From: an uncultured Rothia sp.
GTDB taxonomy: Bacteria; Actinomycetota; Actinomycetes; Actinomycetales; Micrococcaceae
Assembly (NCBI GenBank): GCA_937935205.1
Contig: CALGXU010000412.1
Span: forward strand, 1 to 6,183
DNA: 6,183 nt
Reading direction: 5' to 3'
Shown piece by piece: positions 1 to 6,078 of this stretch (positions are counted from its first letter, which is position 1; each line of letters starts with the position of its first letter). The notes under the pieces were generated by a model. The model was not told the DNA's origin. It worked only from the letters and a program-made list of their open reading frames with translations, and did not search any database. A program made the position numbers and the translations under genes.

Positions 1-43
1 CACTACAAGAACATTAAAGTGAAGTTCAGAGTGCAAATACTTT

Positions 44-67
44 GGATTCTTCCAGGATTCTTCCAGG
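44..67. repeat. Short tandem repeat, 11-bp unit, two copies
   Basis: The unit gattcttccag is repeated perfectly at 45-55 and 56-66, with one matching flanking G on each side. It lies only 16 bases from a second, unrelated tandem repeat (83-122). The 11-base period is not a multiple of three, which argues against selection as coding sequence. Confidence 0.85.
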
Positions 68-82
68 CGGCAGACACAGCCC

Positions 83-122
83 CCAGAGACAAAGACCAGA
101 GACAAAGACCAGAGACAAAGAC
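83..122. repeat. Short tandem repeat, 13-bp unit, three copies
   Basis: The unit ccagagacaaaga is present three times without mismatch (83-95, 96-108, 109-121), with the first base of a fourth copy at 122. The preceding bases (cagacacagccc) look like a decayed copy. A 13-base period shifts reading frame at every copy, so a coding role is unlikely. Repeats of this kind change copy number by replication slippage. Whether this has any effect here depends on the gene to the left, which is not in the window. Confidence 0.9.
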
Positions 123-433
123 ATCTAATAATGCGCCCCGGTGCTCCCAACAATCTGAGTGAAATATAGTGTCCGTACAAGCCTGCACATTAGACCATTC
201 GCACCATACATTCCTACGCTATTCAAAAGCGAAATTCTGCCCCTGTCCCAGCACCCCATTCTTTTCTATACAACACATTCGCGTATAAGAACAGAAACCC
301 CCGCCAGGGCGAATAGAGCAGCATAATCCGGCACCAGAATGGAGCAAAAAAGCACCCTAAAACACCCCTGACCTGTGCAAATAAACAGAAAACTCCGCCT
401 CAGAAGCTATACACCGTGCAAAAGAGTGCACAG

Positions 434-479
434 AAAACGGCGGGTGCCGCAGATACAACCGTATCCGCGGCACCCGCCG
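434..479 (-). terminator. Intrinsic terminator after lysS
   Basis: The arms 438-456 and 461-479 form a 19-base-pair, mostly GC stem closed by a four-base loop (GGUU in the minus-strand RNA). One pair (451/466) is a mismatch A-C if read on the plus strand but a U-G wobble in a minus-strand transcript, so the helix is unbroken only in the lysS direction. In that direction the stem is followed at once by four U residues (positions 437-434), then a C, a small GTGCA hairpin (431-416) that carries a further U-run. The stem begins 53 bases after the lysS stop codon. This is the expected end of the DUF2520-panC-lysS transcription unit. Confidence 0.9.
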
Positions 480-532
480 CATTATCGCCTCTCAAGGCGA
501 AGTATAAGCAACCCTCGAGGTGAAGCTAAAGC

Positions 533-2116
533 TTAGGCTTCCGGCTTCATCAGGGGGAAGAGAATGGTCTCACGAATACCGGGCTGACGCACCACAGTAC
601 CCGGACGCTCCGGATCCTGGTCGCCCGCCAGCAGCATAATCAGACGGTCAATGCCCAGACCCAGGCCACCCATCGGGGGTGCACCGTGCTCCAGGGCGCG
701 CAGGAAGTCCTCATCCAGCTCCATCGCCTCATCATCACCGGCAGCAGCCAGCAGCGACTGAGCGGTCAGGCGCTCACGCTGAATCACCGGGTCAATCAGC
801 TCGGAGAACGCGGTACCGCGCTCCATACCGCCAATAATCAGGTCCCAAGCCTCAATCAGAGGCTCACCGGAACGGTGCGGACGCGCCAGCGGCTGAGCGC
901 TCGGCGGGTAATCGTACACGAAGGTCGGGTTCACCAGGGTCGGCTCAACAATCTCACCGAAGAGCTCGGTCACCAGCTTCTCAGCGTCCCACTTCGGGTC
1001 GATGTCCACCTCGTGCTTCTCAGCAATCTCACGCAGAACGGAAGCGTCAGTCTCGGGGGTGATCTCAACGCCCACAGCCTCGGACAGGCCCGGGTACACG
1101 CCAACCCACTTCCACTCACCGAACAGGTCGATGGTGCCGTTCTCGGTCTCAACACGCTCGGTACCGACAGCCTTCGCGCAGCTCTGGATAATCTCCTTCA
1201 TGCGCTCAGCCATCACAAACTGGTCAGCGTAGGTCTCGTAGCACTCCAGGGTGGTGAACTCGGGGCTGTGGGTCGAGTCCACACCCTCGTTACGGAACAC
1301 GCGGCCAATCTCGTACACGCGGTCAATACCGCCCACCACTGCACGCTTGAGCGGCAGCTCGGTCGCAATACGCATGGTCATCGGCTGGTCAAAAGCGTTC
1401 AGGTGGGTGCGGAACGGGCGAGCCGTCGCGCCGCCGTGCACCAGCTGCAGAACGGGGGTCTCAACCTCAATGTAGCCGTGATCCTCCAGCACGCGGCGGA
1501 CGGTGCGGGTAATCAGGGCGCGCTTCTTCACCAGCTCGCGAGCCTCCTCGCGAACCATCAGGTCCAGGTAACGCTGGCGAACGCGGGTTTCCTCGTTCAG
1601 GTCCTTGTGCAGAACCGGCATGGGGCGCAGCGCCTTCGACGCCATCTTCCAGTCGGTCACCATAATGGACAGCTCGCCACGGCGAGAAACAATCACGCGG
1701 CCGGTCACGAACACGTGGTCACCCAGGTCAACCAGGGACTTCCACTCGGCCAGGGACTCCTCGCCCACCTCAGCCAGCGACAGCATCGCCTGGATGCGCT
1801 TACCCTCGGTACCACCCTGCAGGGTCGCAAAGCACAGCTTACCGGTGTTACGGACGAACACCACGCGGCCACCAACATGCACCACACGGTCAGTCTCGTC
1901 GCCAGCCTTCAGCTCCTCAGCAGCCAGCTTCGGATCGTACTCGGCGCGCAAATCCTCAATGTGGTTGGGCTCCACGCGGTTACCCTCAGAATCCAGCAGA
2001 CCCACCGGGTATGCCTCGCGACCCGACTCGATCAGCTTCGCACGCTTCTCCAGGCGAATCTGCATCTGCTCGGACATATCAGCAATCGCCGGTGCGGCAG
2101 TGTGCTCAGTGCTCAC
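533..2116 (-). CDS. lysS: Lysyl-tRNA synthetase, class II
   Basis: This cytoplasmic enzyme activates lysine with ATP and joins it to tRNA-Lys for protein synthesis. Residues about 75-160 form the N-terminal OB-fold anticodon-binding domain. The class II catalytic core follows: motif 1 around 195-222 ending in the invariant proline of EVETP (P221), motif 2 at FRNEG plus THSPEF (274-287) with its ATP-binding arginine R275, and motif 3 GLGLGIDR (484-491) with R491. The family tag RQRYLDLM is at 180-187. The length, 527 residues, is slightly above the usual 490-510, and the C-terminus ILFPLMKP is normal. The string VDSTHSPEF is the actinobacterial version. The start is GTG with only a weak AGGT six bases upstream; ATG at codon 14 is an alternative, but no better ribosome site precedes it. 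It lies 52 bases after panC with no clear promoter between, so it is probably co-transcribed. Confidence 0.97.
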   Translation of the reverse strand: MSTEHTAAPAIADMSEQMQIRLEKRAKLIESGREAYPVGLLDSEGNRVEPNHIEDLRAEYDPKLAAEELKAGDETDRVVHVGGRVVFVRNTGKLCFATLQGGTEGKRIQAMLSLAEVGEESLAEWKSLVDLGDHVFVTGRVIVSRRGELSIMVTDWKMASKALRPMPVLHKDLNEETRVRQRYLDLMVREEARELVKKRALITRTVRRVLEDHGYIEVETPVLQLVHGGATARPFRTHLNAFDQPMTMRIATELPLKRAVVGGIDRVYEIGRVFRNEGVDSTHSPEFTTLECYETYADQFVMAERMKEIIQSCAKAVGTERVETENGTIDLFGEWKWVGVYPGLSEAVGVEITPETDASVLREIAEKHEVDIDPKWDAEKLVTELFGEIVEPTLVNPTFVYDYPPSAQPLARPHRSGEPLIEAWDLIIGGMERGTAFSELIDPVIQRERLTAQSLLAAAGDDEAMELDEDFLRALEHGAPPMGGLGLGIDRLIMLLAGDQDPERPGTVVRQPGIRETILFPLMKPEA

Positions 2117-2168
2117 AGTGATACCTATCTGTGTAGTGTGTTGGGGACTCTTCTAAACGAACGAACGC

Positions 2169-3116
2169 TTAGCGCAGGTCCATGTTGTCAATCAGGCGGG
2201 TCGGGCCAACGAACGCAGCAACCAGTGCCAGCACTCGCTCCGACTCCTCAGTCGGCTCACCGAAAGTCATCGGGTCGACCAGTTCCAGGTAGTCAAGGCG
2301 TACACCCGGAGTGGAGTTGATACGCTCACGCGCACCGTCCAAATCAATCTCGTGGAAGCCACGGTTCAGCGAATTCTCACGCAGCATCGCCAGGGTGCGG
2401 GACAGCACCAGGGCAGACTCGCGCTCCTCATCCGACAGGTAGCCGTTACGCGAAGACAGCGCCAGACCGTTATCGTCGCGAACGATCGACACAGGGCGCA
2501 TGGTCACGTCGTGGTTAAAATCGCGCACCATACGCTGAATCAGGATGTACTGCTGAGCGTCCTTCTGACCGAAGTACGCGTTCACCGGGTGGTTGCCCGC
2601 TGCGGGGCGAATAATGTTGAAGAACTTATTGACCACGGTCAACACGCCATCAAAGTGGCCCGGACGGGTCGCACCCTCAAACTTGGTGCCCAGCTCGCCG
2701 CTCGAAATGCGGATGAGCGGGTCGCCGTCGGGGTACATCTCTTCAACCTCGGGGGCAAAAATAATGTCAACACCGGCGGCACCAGCCAGGGCAGCGTCTG
2801 CCTCCAGGGTGCGCGGGTATGCTTCGTAATCCTCGCCGGGGCCAAACTGCAGCGGGTTCACGAAAATGGAGGCGACCACTACATCGTTCTGTTCAGCGGC
2901 GCGACGCAACAGGGTTGCGTGGCCGTCGTGCAGGGCGCCCATGGTGGGCACGTAGCCCAGGGATGCGTTCTTGTACTGAACTGCGGTGCCGTTCTGCTCC
3001 GCCTCCTGGCGGGCTGCTCGGTCCAGTTCCTCCTGCGCTGCGGCAAGAGCTTCGGTGATTGCCGTGCGGAAATCCGCAATGGTGGTCACGACTCGGGGCA
3101 TCGAAGTCTCAGTCAT
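2169..3116 (-). CDS. panC: Pantothenate synthetase (pantoate--beta-alanine ligase)
   Basis: PanC joins pantoate and beta-alanine using ATP, through a pantoyl-adenylate, in the last step of pantothenate (vitamin B5) synthesis for coenzyme A. Family signatures are all present: the HIGH-like nucleotide motif VPTMGALHDGH (56-66), IFVNPLQF (84-91), FEGATRPGHFDGVLTVV (146-162), FGQKDAQQ (182-189, usually FGEKDxQQ) and the KMSKS-like ALSSRN (219-224). The C-terminal domain ends with PTRLIDN (305-311). At 315 residues it is longer than E. coli PanC (283), mainly because about 25 extra residues, charged and glutamine-rich, lie between the first helix and the VPTMG motif (about 25-53), with a few more at AAGNHPVN (172-179). 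The ATG start has a strong AAGGAG eight bases upstream and overlaps the preceding stop codon as ATGA, so the two genes are translationally coupled. Confidence 0.96.
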   Translation of the reverse strand: MTETSMPRVVTTIADFRTAITEALAAAQEELDRAARQEAEQNGTAVQYKNASLGYVPTMGALHDGHATLLRRAAEQNDVVVASIFVNPLQFGPGEDYEAYPRTLEADAALAGAAGVDIIFAPEVEEMYPDGDPLIRISSGELGTKFEGATRPGHFDGVLTVVNKFFNIIRPAAGNHPVNAYFGQKDAQQYILIQRMVRDFNHDVTMRPVSIVRDDNGLALSSRNGYLSDEERESALVLSRTLAMLRENSLNRGFHEIDLDGARERINSTPGVRLDYLELVDPMTFGEPTEESERVLALVAAFVGPTRLIDNMDLR

Positions 3117-4075
3117 GACGAGAACTCCTTGTTTTCGGGGGCTGAATCATCAATATCGCCGGGGTGGTTGCGGTCCGAAGACTCACCCAGCAGATTCTCA
3201 ATTCGTCCCAGTTGTTCATCGTTTAACAAACCTCTATTATGCGCTCTTTTTGCGGTTGCGTGTGCCAGAGCGGCGTAAGAGTCTGTAATATCACCTGTTT
3301 TCTCATGCTCTGAGTACTCATTCAGAGCCTGAAGGTGAGCCTTCACGGTGCCTGCGTCTCCACGTGCCACGGGCCCGGTGAGAGCGCCTTCGCCGCTGGC
3401 GAGCGCATTGTCCACGGCGGCTCGCACGAGCGGCCCCATGTAGCGTGCAGGGTCCTCTATACCGATGGAGGCGAGCATCTGCTGGGACTGACCCAGGATG
3501 GTCACGAGGTGGTTCGCGGCGTGCGCCAGGGCTGCGTGGTAGAGCGCCCGGTCAGCCTCGGCAACGTGCACGGGTTCGCCGCCCATTTCCACCACGAGTG
3601 CCTGAGCAATCGGGATGAACGGCGCGGGCCCGGTCACGGCGAAGCAGGTGCCATTCAGGCGCTGCAGGTCCACAGACATGCCGGTAAAGGTCATGGCGGG
3701 GTGAATCGCCAAACCGATAGCGCCCAGCGCGGTCGCCGGTGCGAGAACCTCGGTGCCGTGACGGCCGGAGGTGTGCACCAGAATCTGACCGGCGGTAATA
3801 CTTCCCGAGGACGCCAGGTAGGTGATAAGGCCCGGCAGCTCATCATCGGGAACCGCAAGAATCAGCAATTCGCTACGCTCAGCAATCTGCTCCACCGGAA
3901 GCAGCGGTACATCGGGAAGCAGCATCGCGGCGCGCTCCTGAGAAGCCTCAGACACCGCGTGAACACCCACAATAGTGTGCTCGCAGGCGCGCAAAGCCGC
4001 ACCGAGGACGGATCCGACCCTCCCGGCTGAAATAATTCCAATGCCCAAACGCGCAGGTTTTGAATGCTGTATCAC
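3113..4075 (-). CDS. Rossmann-like / DUF2520 protein, possible ketopantoate reductase
   Basis: This is a 320-residue cytoplasmic protein of the Rossmann-like plus DUF2520 family (COG5495 type, predicted NAD(P)-dependent oxidoreductase). The N-terminal nucleotide-binding fold opens with GIGIISAGRVGSVLG (11-25), a glycine-rich loop after the first strand. The second half of the fold has LLILAVPDDELP (70-81), LVHTSGRHG (99-107) and AIHPAMTF (123-130). The helical DUF2520 domain holds HAALAHAANHL (180-190) and LTGPVARGD (232-240). The last 25 residues are acidic and look disordered. It overlaps panC by four bases (ATGA), and a homologue (Rv3603c) sits next to panC in Mycobacterium tuberculosis, so a pantothenate role is likely. 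A Francisella ketopantoate reductase called PanG is, as I recall, of this type; the reaction here is inferred. The GTG start has AGGGAG 15 bases upstream, too far, and may be leaderless. No in-frame start lies between it and an upstream TGA. Confidence 0.88.
   Translation of the reverse strand: MIQHSKPARLGIGIISAGRVGSVLGAALRACEHTIVGVHAVSEASQERAAMLLPDVPLLPVEQIAERSELLILAVPDDELPGLITYLASSGSITAGQILVHTSGRHGTEVLAPATALGAIGLAIHPAMTFTGMSVDLQRLNGTCFAVTGPAPFIPIAQALVVEMGGEPVHVAEADRALYHAALAHAANHLVTILGQSQQMLASIGIEDPARYMGPLVRAAVDNALASGEGALTGPVARGDAGTVKAHLQALNEYSEHEKTGDITDSYAALAHATAKRAHNRGLLNDEQLGRIENLLGESSDRNHPGDIDDSAPENKEFSS
3125..3130 (-). promoter_or_regulatory. Strong ribosome binding site of panC
   Basis: In the minus-strand RNA these bases read AAGGAG, eight bases before the panC ATG and inside the end of the DUF2520 gene. 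It fixes the panC start at 3116, and it is clearly the best ribosome site in the window. The lysS site (AGGT) and the poorly placed AGGGAG ahead of the DUF2520 gene are much weaker. Confidence 0.85.
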
Positions 4076-4082
4076 GGCTTTA

Positions 4083-4088
4083 AGTATA
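4083..4088 (-). promoter_or_regulatory. Probable -10 box for a leaderless DUF2520-panC-lysS transcript
   Basis: The minus strand reads TATACT here, one base from the TATAAT consensus. The hexamer ends seven bases before the GTG start codon of the DUF2520 gene, which puts the transcription start at the G of GTG or the base before it. Leaderless mRNAs with exactly this spacing are common in actinobacteria. It would also explain why the only Shine-Dalgarno-like string (AGGGAG, 4091-4096) is 15 bases from the start, since it would lie within the promoter spacer. No recognisable -35 box is present: at 17-base spacing the hexamer is CAGGGC, the outer end of the neighbouring stem-loop. Confidence 0.6.
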
Positions 4089-4105
4089 TTCTCCCTTTCA
4101 CGCCA

Positions 4106-4145
4106 GCCCTGCCGCCGGTGTCACGAAGAACACTGACGGCAGGGC
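4106..4145 (-). terminator. Stem-loop in the PH-protein/DUF2520 intergenic region
   Basis: The arms gccctgccg (4106-4114) and cggcagggc (4137-4145) pair perfectly over nine bases. In minus-strand RNA the helix continues inward with a G-U pair, a C-G pair, one mismatch and four more pairs, leaving an eight-base loop. No U-run follows on the minus strand, so if it terminates transcription it does so without a U-tract, or it serves as a 3'-end stabiliser for the PH-protein mRNA. Its outer end coincides with where a -35 element of the next promoter would be. Confidence 0.5.
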
Positions 4146-4163
4146 GCGATCTGTAGTTTTGCT

Positions 4164-4199
4164 GCCCGCTAACCCGGCGGGGAAGCTCGGCTAACGGGC
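4164..4199 (-). terminator. Stem-loop just after the YdbT-like gene
   Basis: Starting five bases past the stop codon (4206-4204), the arms 4199-4189 and 4174-4164 form an 11-base-pair helix in minus-strand RNA. Two of these pairs are G-U wobbles that would be A-C mismatches in plus-strand RNA, so it is designed for the minus direction. The loop is 14 bases. The bases after it are AGCAAAAC, not a U-run, so this is not a classical intrinsic terminator. U-less terminators have been proposed for actinobacteria. Together with the stem-loop at 4106-4145 it probably marks the end of the PH-protein transcription unit. Confidence 0.5.
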
Positions 4200-4203
4200 T
4201 GGC

Positions 4204-6078
4204 TTAGGGACGCCCACTCATCACCGGTACGTGGTAGTAGGGCTCAATACCCTCCAACCGAACCGTCATCAACCACACCAGGTCCTCGCAGACACGCGGC
4301 GGTAGGTGCATCATGAGCGTGCGTACCGGGCCGGGTACCGTACCGAAATGCACACTCGCGCATCCGAAGGCACGCTGCAGCGGACCCTGACCCCGGCTCA
4401 CACTCAGCACACGGCTGACCGGAACAATCGACAGCGTACGGATAAAGTAGCCGCCACGAATCAGCAGCAGGTCACCTCGCGTGTGCTCACCAACGCTCGA
4501 ACGCGCCGCATCAGAATCAATGCGAGTGGTCGCCTGCACCGAACCGGCAGTGTAACCGACCGTGGTCACGCCGTTACGCTTCCAGGTGAGCAGGTCCATC
4601 CAACGTGCCGAAGCGGGCGTCACAATCATTGCCGGAACCTGCGGCTTCTGACTCTTCAGCGAACCGTCGGCGGTATCCAGCAGCACCTGCGCCTGCACCT
4701 CATCCAGGGCGGGTAGCAGCAGACGCAACACCATCAGCGCCTCCTGCTTATTACCCACCGGCAGGGCAACATTGCGGGTCACCAGCTTCTGGTTGTCGTT
4801 CTTCTCAATACCAATACCGGCAATGGTCATCTTGATGCGGTACCAGCCGAACGCACGCCACAGGATGGACTGCTCCACAGCCAGCGCCTGAATACGCTCA
4901 ACCATCACGTTCTGGGTGTGCGTGCCGGTGAAACCGTACCGCAGGGTCACGCCACCCTGACCGCTGGGGGTGATTTTGAAGTTTGCGGCACCATCAAAAC
5001 GTGTCCAGAGGGCAACCACGTAACCAACCATGGGCGCGAACGTGCCGGGCAGTATCGCCATGAAAATGAGGAACGGGCTCTCACCAGCCAAGATTGCGGC
5101 GAAGACGGCGGCGCCGACCATGAGGGCTACGGCGGGCACCAGCCACACCAGGTGCTCCAGCATGATGGAGGCAATCAGACGCACATTCGAGATGCGGAAA
5201 ATCGGCGGCTGCGAGGGGTCTGCCGCGACCGGCATCGGCATACGAGTGCCGCGGCGGGATGCTACGGGGTGCTGAGTACCGGGGCTCTGGGGTGCAGACT
5301 GCTCGGGGGCGGGCTGCTGGGCGCCCTGCTGAGGCGCTACCTGCTGAGTACCGTTCTGTGCGGTACCGTCCTGCAGAGGCGCACCATAGGACGCCTCGTA
5401 AGATGCCTCAAACGGCTGGTGCAGCTGATTCGCATCCGGCATGCGCTCCGCCGAAATCTGCATGCTATCGGGCAGCACGTCGACCGGGCGGCCAGCCGCC
5501 TCCGAACGCAGCAGGTTAATACTCGCCATCGCGGTGCGGCGCAGAACCTCCGCCTTGCGGGCAGAAACGTACTTGATGTGCAGCGCCTCCGAAGAGCCGT
5601 CAGCCACCTCAAAACGAAGCTCCGACAGGCCCAGCAGGCGCGCCACCAGAGGACGCGAAATGTCCACGCTCTGCACGCTCTCCAGACGGATCGTGCGGTT
5701 CTTCTTGAACAGAAAACCGCTACGGCGGTGAATCGCCAAATCGTCCAGGCTATAGCGGGTAAACCACCAGTCAATCGAGCCAGCAACCAGAATCAGCACG
5801 AGCACGGCGAAGCCGATAAGCTGCGAGTACGTTGCGCTGAAGTAGCTACTGTTCTCATCGAATGCCTGCGTCAGGCGCGCACCCCACTCGTTCGGCGGGG
5901 TGGTCAAAATATTCAGGATAATGCTCTGGAAGAAGCCAAACGCCAGCAGAATAATGAACCAGAGGTTCATGATGAACGTGCGGATATCGGCACGCCACCA
6001 CTTCTGCTCCTGCGGCACCTGAGAGGCAGGAGGCTGCGGTACCTGCGGCGCGGGGTTGCTTGGGACCGGGGTACTCAT
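4204..6078 (-). CDS. YdbT-like membrane protein with three bacterial PH (bPH2) domains
   Basis: A 624-residue inner-membrane protein of the YdbT/DUF304 type, whose exact function is unknown. After a proline-rich cytoplasmic-type N-terminus (1-25) come two membrane segments (about 35-58 and 86-104), then the first PH module (about 105-190). A low-complexity linker rich in Gln, Pro and Ala (about 232-292) leads to two more membrane segments (about 300-330 and 335-358). The second PH module covers about 360-455 and the third about 525-610. The three modules share one recognisable core: RLESVQSVDISRPLVARLLG (131-150), VERIQALAVEQSILWRAFGW (393-412) and VSRVLSVSRGQGPLQRAFGC (554-573). Its ATG overlaps the stop of the preceding PH-type gene as TAATG, with no good ribosome site, so translation is probably coupled. 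The pair resembles Bacillus subtilis ydbS-ydbT, which, as I recall, has been linked to bacteriocin resistance. Confidence 0.9.
   Translation of the reverse strand: MSTPVPSNPAPQVPQPPASQVPQEQKWWRADIRTFIMNLWFIILLAFGFFQSIILNILTTPPNEWGARLTQAFDENSSYFSATYSQLIGFAVLVLILVAGSIDWWFTRYSLDDLAIHRRSGFLFKKNRTIRLESVQSVDISRPLVARLLGLSELRFEVADGSSEALHIKYVSARKAEVLRRTAMASINLLRSEAAGRPVDVLPDSMQISAERMPDANQLHQPFEASYEASYGAPLQDGTAQNGTQQVAPQQGAQQPAPEQSAPQSPGTQHPVASRRGTRMPMPVAADPSQPPIFRISNVRLIASIMLEHLVWLVPAVALMVGAAVFAAILAGESPFLIFMAILPGTFAPMVGYVVALWTRFDGAANFKITPSGQGGVTLRYGFTGTHTQNVMVERIQALAVEQSILWRAFGWYRIKMTIAGIGIEKNDNQKLVTRNVALPVGNKQEALMVLRLLLPALDEVQAQVLLDTADGSLKSQKPQVPAMIVTPASARWMDLLTWKRNGVTTVGYTAGSVQATTRIDSDAARSSVGEHTRGDLLLIRGGYFIRTLSIVPVSRVLSVSRGQGPLQRAFGCASVHFGTVPGPVRTLMMHLPPRVCEDLVWLMTVRLEGIEPYYHVPVMSGRP
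5200..5385 (-). repeat. Low-complexity coding stretch for the Gln/Pro/Ala linker
   Basis: Within the YdbT-like gene this stretch encodes the disordered linker of about residues 232-292. It contains short direct repeats, such as the 11-mer gctgagtaccg at 5271-5281 and again at 5343-5353 (both encoding Gly-Thr-Gln), and gtaccgt at 5348-5354 and close by. The protein side reads as irregular QQ-A-P motifs. Such linkers usually evolve quickly and vary in length between strains. Confidence 0.6.

Larger units (their letters stand above)
1..437. other. Gene-free AT-richer intergenic stretch downstream of lysS
   Basis: No convincing gene, tRNA or structured RNA is visible here. The sequence is clearly richer in A and T than the roughly 60% GC coding regions. 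It holds two adjacent tandem repeats near the left edge (44-67 and 83-122) and, next to the lysS terminator, a small inverted repeat GTGCA-N6-TGCAC at 416-431. The motif acagaaaac occurs twice (385-393 and 430-438), each time a little after gtgcaa, giving a loose duplicated module. Weak -10-like strings such as TATAGA exist on the minus strand around 260-280, but none has a matching -35 box, so no promoter is called. The region may be the upstream region of a minus-strand gene lying left of the window, or simply a spacer. Confidence 0.6.

Noticed and set aside
1..162. Plus-strand frame open from the window edge to a TGA at 160-162, a possible gene end
   Set aside because: It has no GC bias at third codon positions, crosses the frame-breaking tandem repeats and gives an unrecognisable product. 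It cannot be excluded without the sequence to the left, but there is no positive support.
3..188. 61-codon open frame on the minus strand near the left edge
   Set aside because: It spans both tandem repeats, whose periods break reading frame, starts with GTG without a ribosome site, and has no family resemblance.
486..499. Small inverted repeat CGCCT-N4-AGGCG after lysS
   Set aside because: Only five base pairs, next to a far stronger terminator; likely chance in GC-rich sequence.
481..511. Promoter-like TTGCTT-19-GATAAT and a TATACT on the minus strand between lysS and its terminator
   Set aside because: The spacing is too wide, and a transcript from here would run straight into the terminator stem, leaving no room for a small RNA.
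2117..2168. Possible separate lysS promoter or leader element (such as a T-box)
   Set aside because: The gap is 52 bases, has no -35/-10 pair, and is far too short for a T-box or other riboswitch.
686..2320. 544-codon open frame on the plus strand opposite lysS and the end of panC
   Set aside because: It is antisense to an unmistakable lysS with all three class II motifs. Its translation is rich in His, Gln, Leu, Val and Arg with no recognisable domain, as expected for the complement of a GC-biased gene.
2352..3278. 308-codon open frame on the plus strand opposite panC
   Set aside because: Antisense to panC, no domain or good ribosome site, and it runs across the panC/DUF2520 junction. It is a shadow of codon bias.
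3335..4030. 231-codon open frame on the plus strand opposite the DUF2520 gene
   Set aside because: Antisense to a gene with clear family motifs; the product is His- and Gly-rich without a family resemblance.
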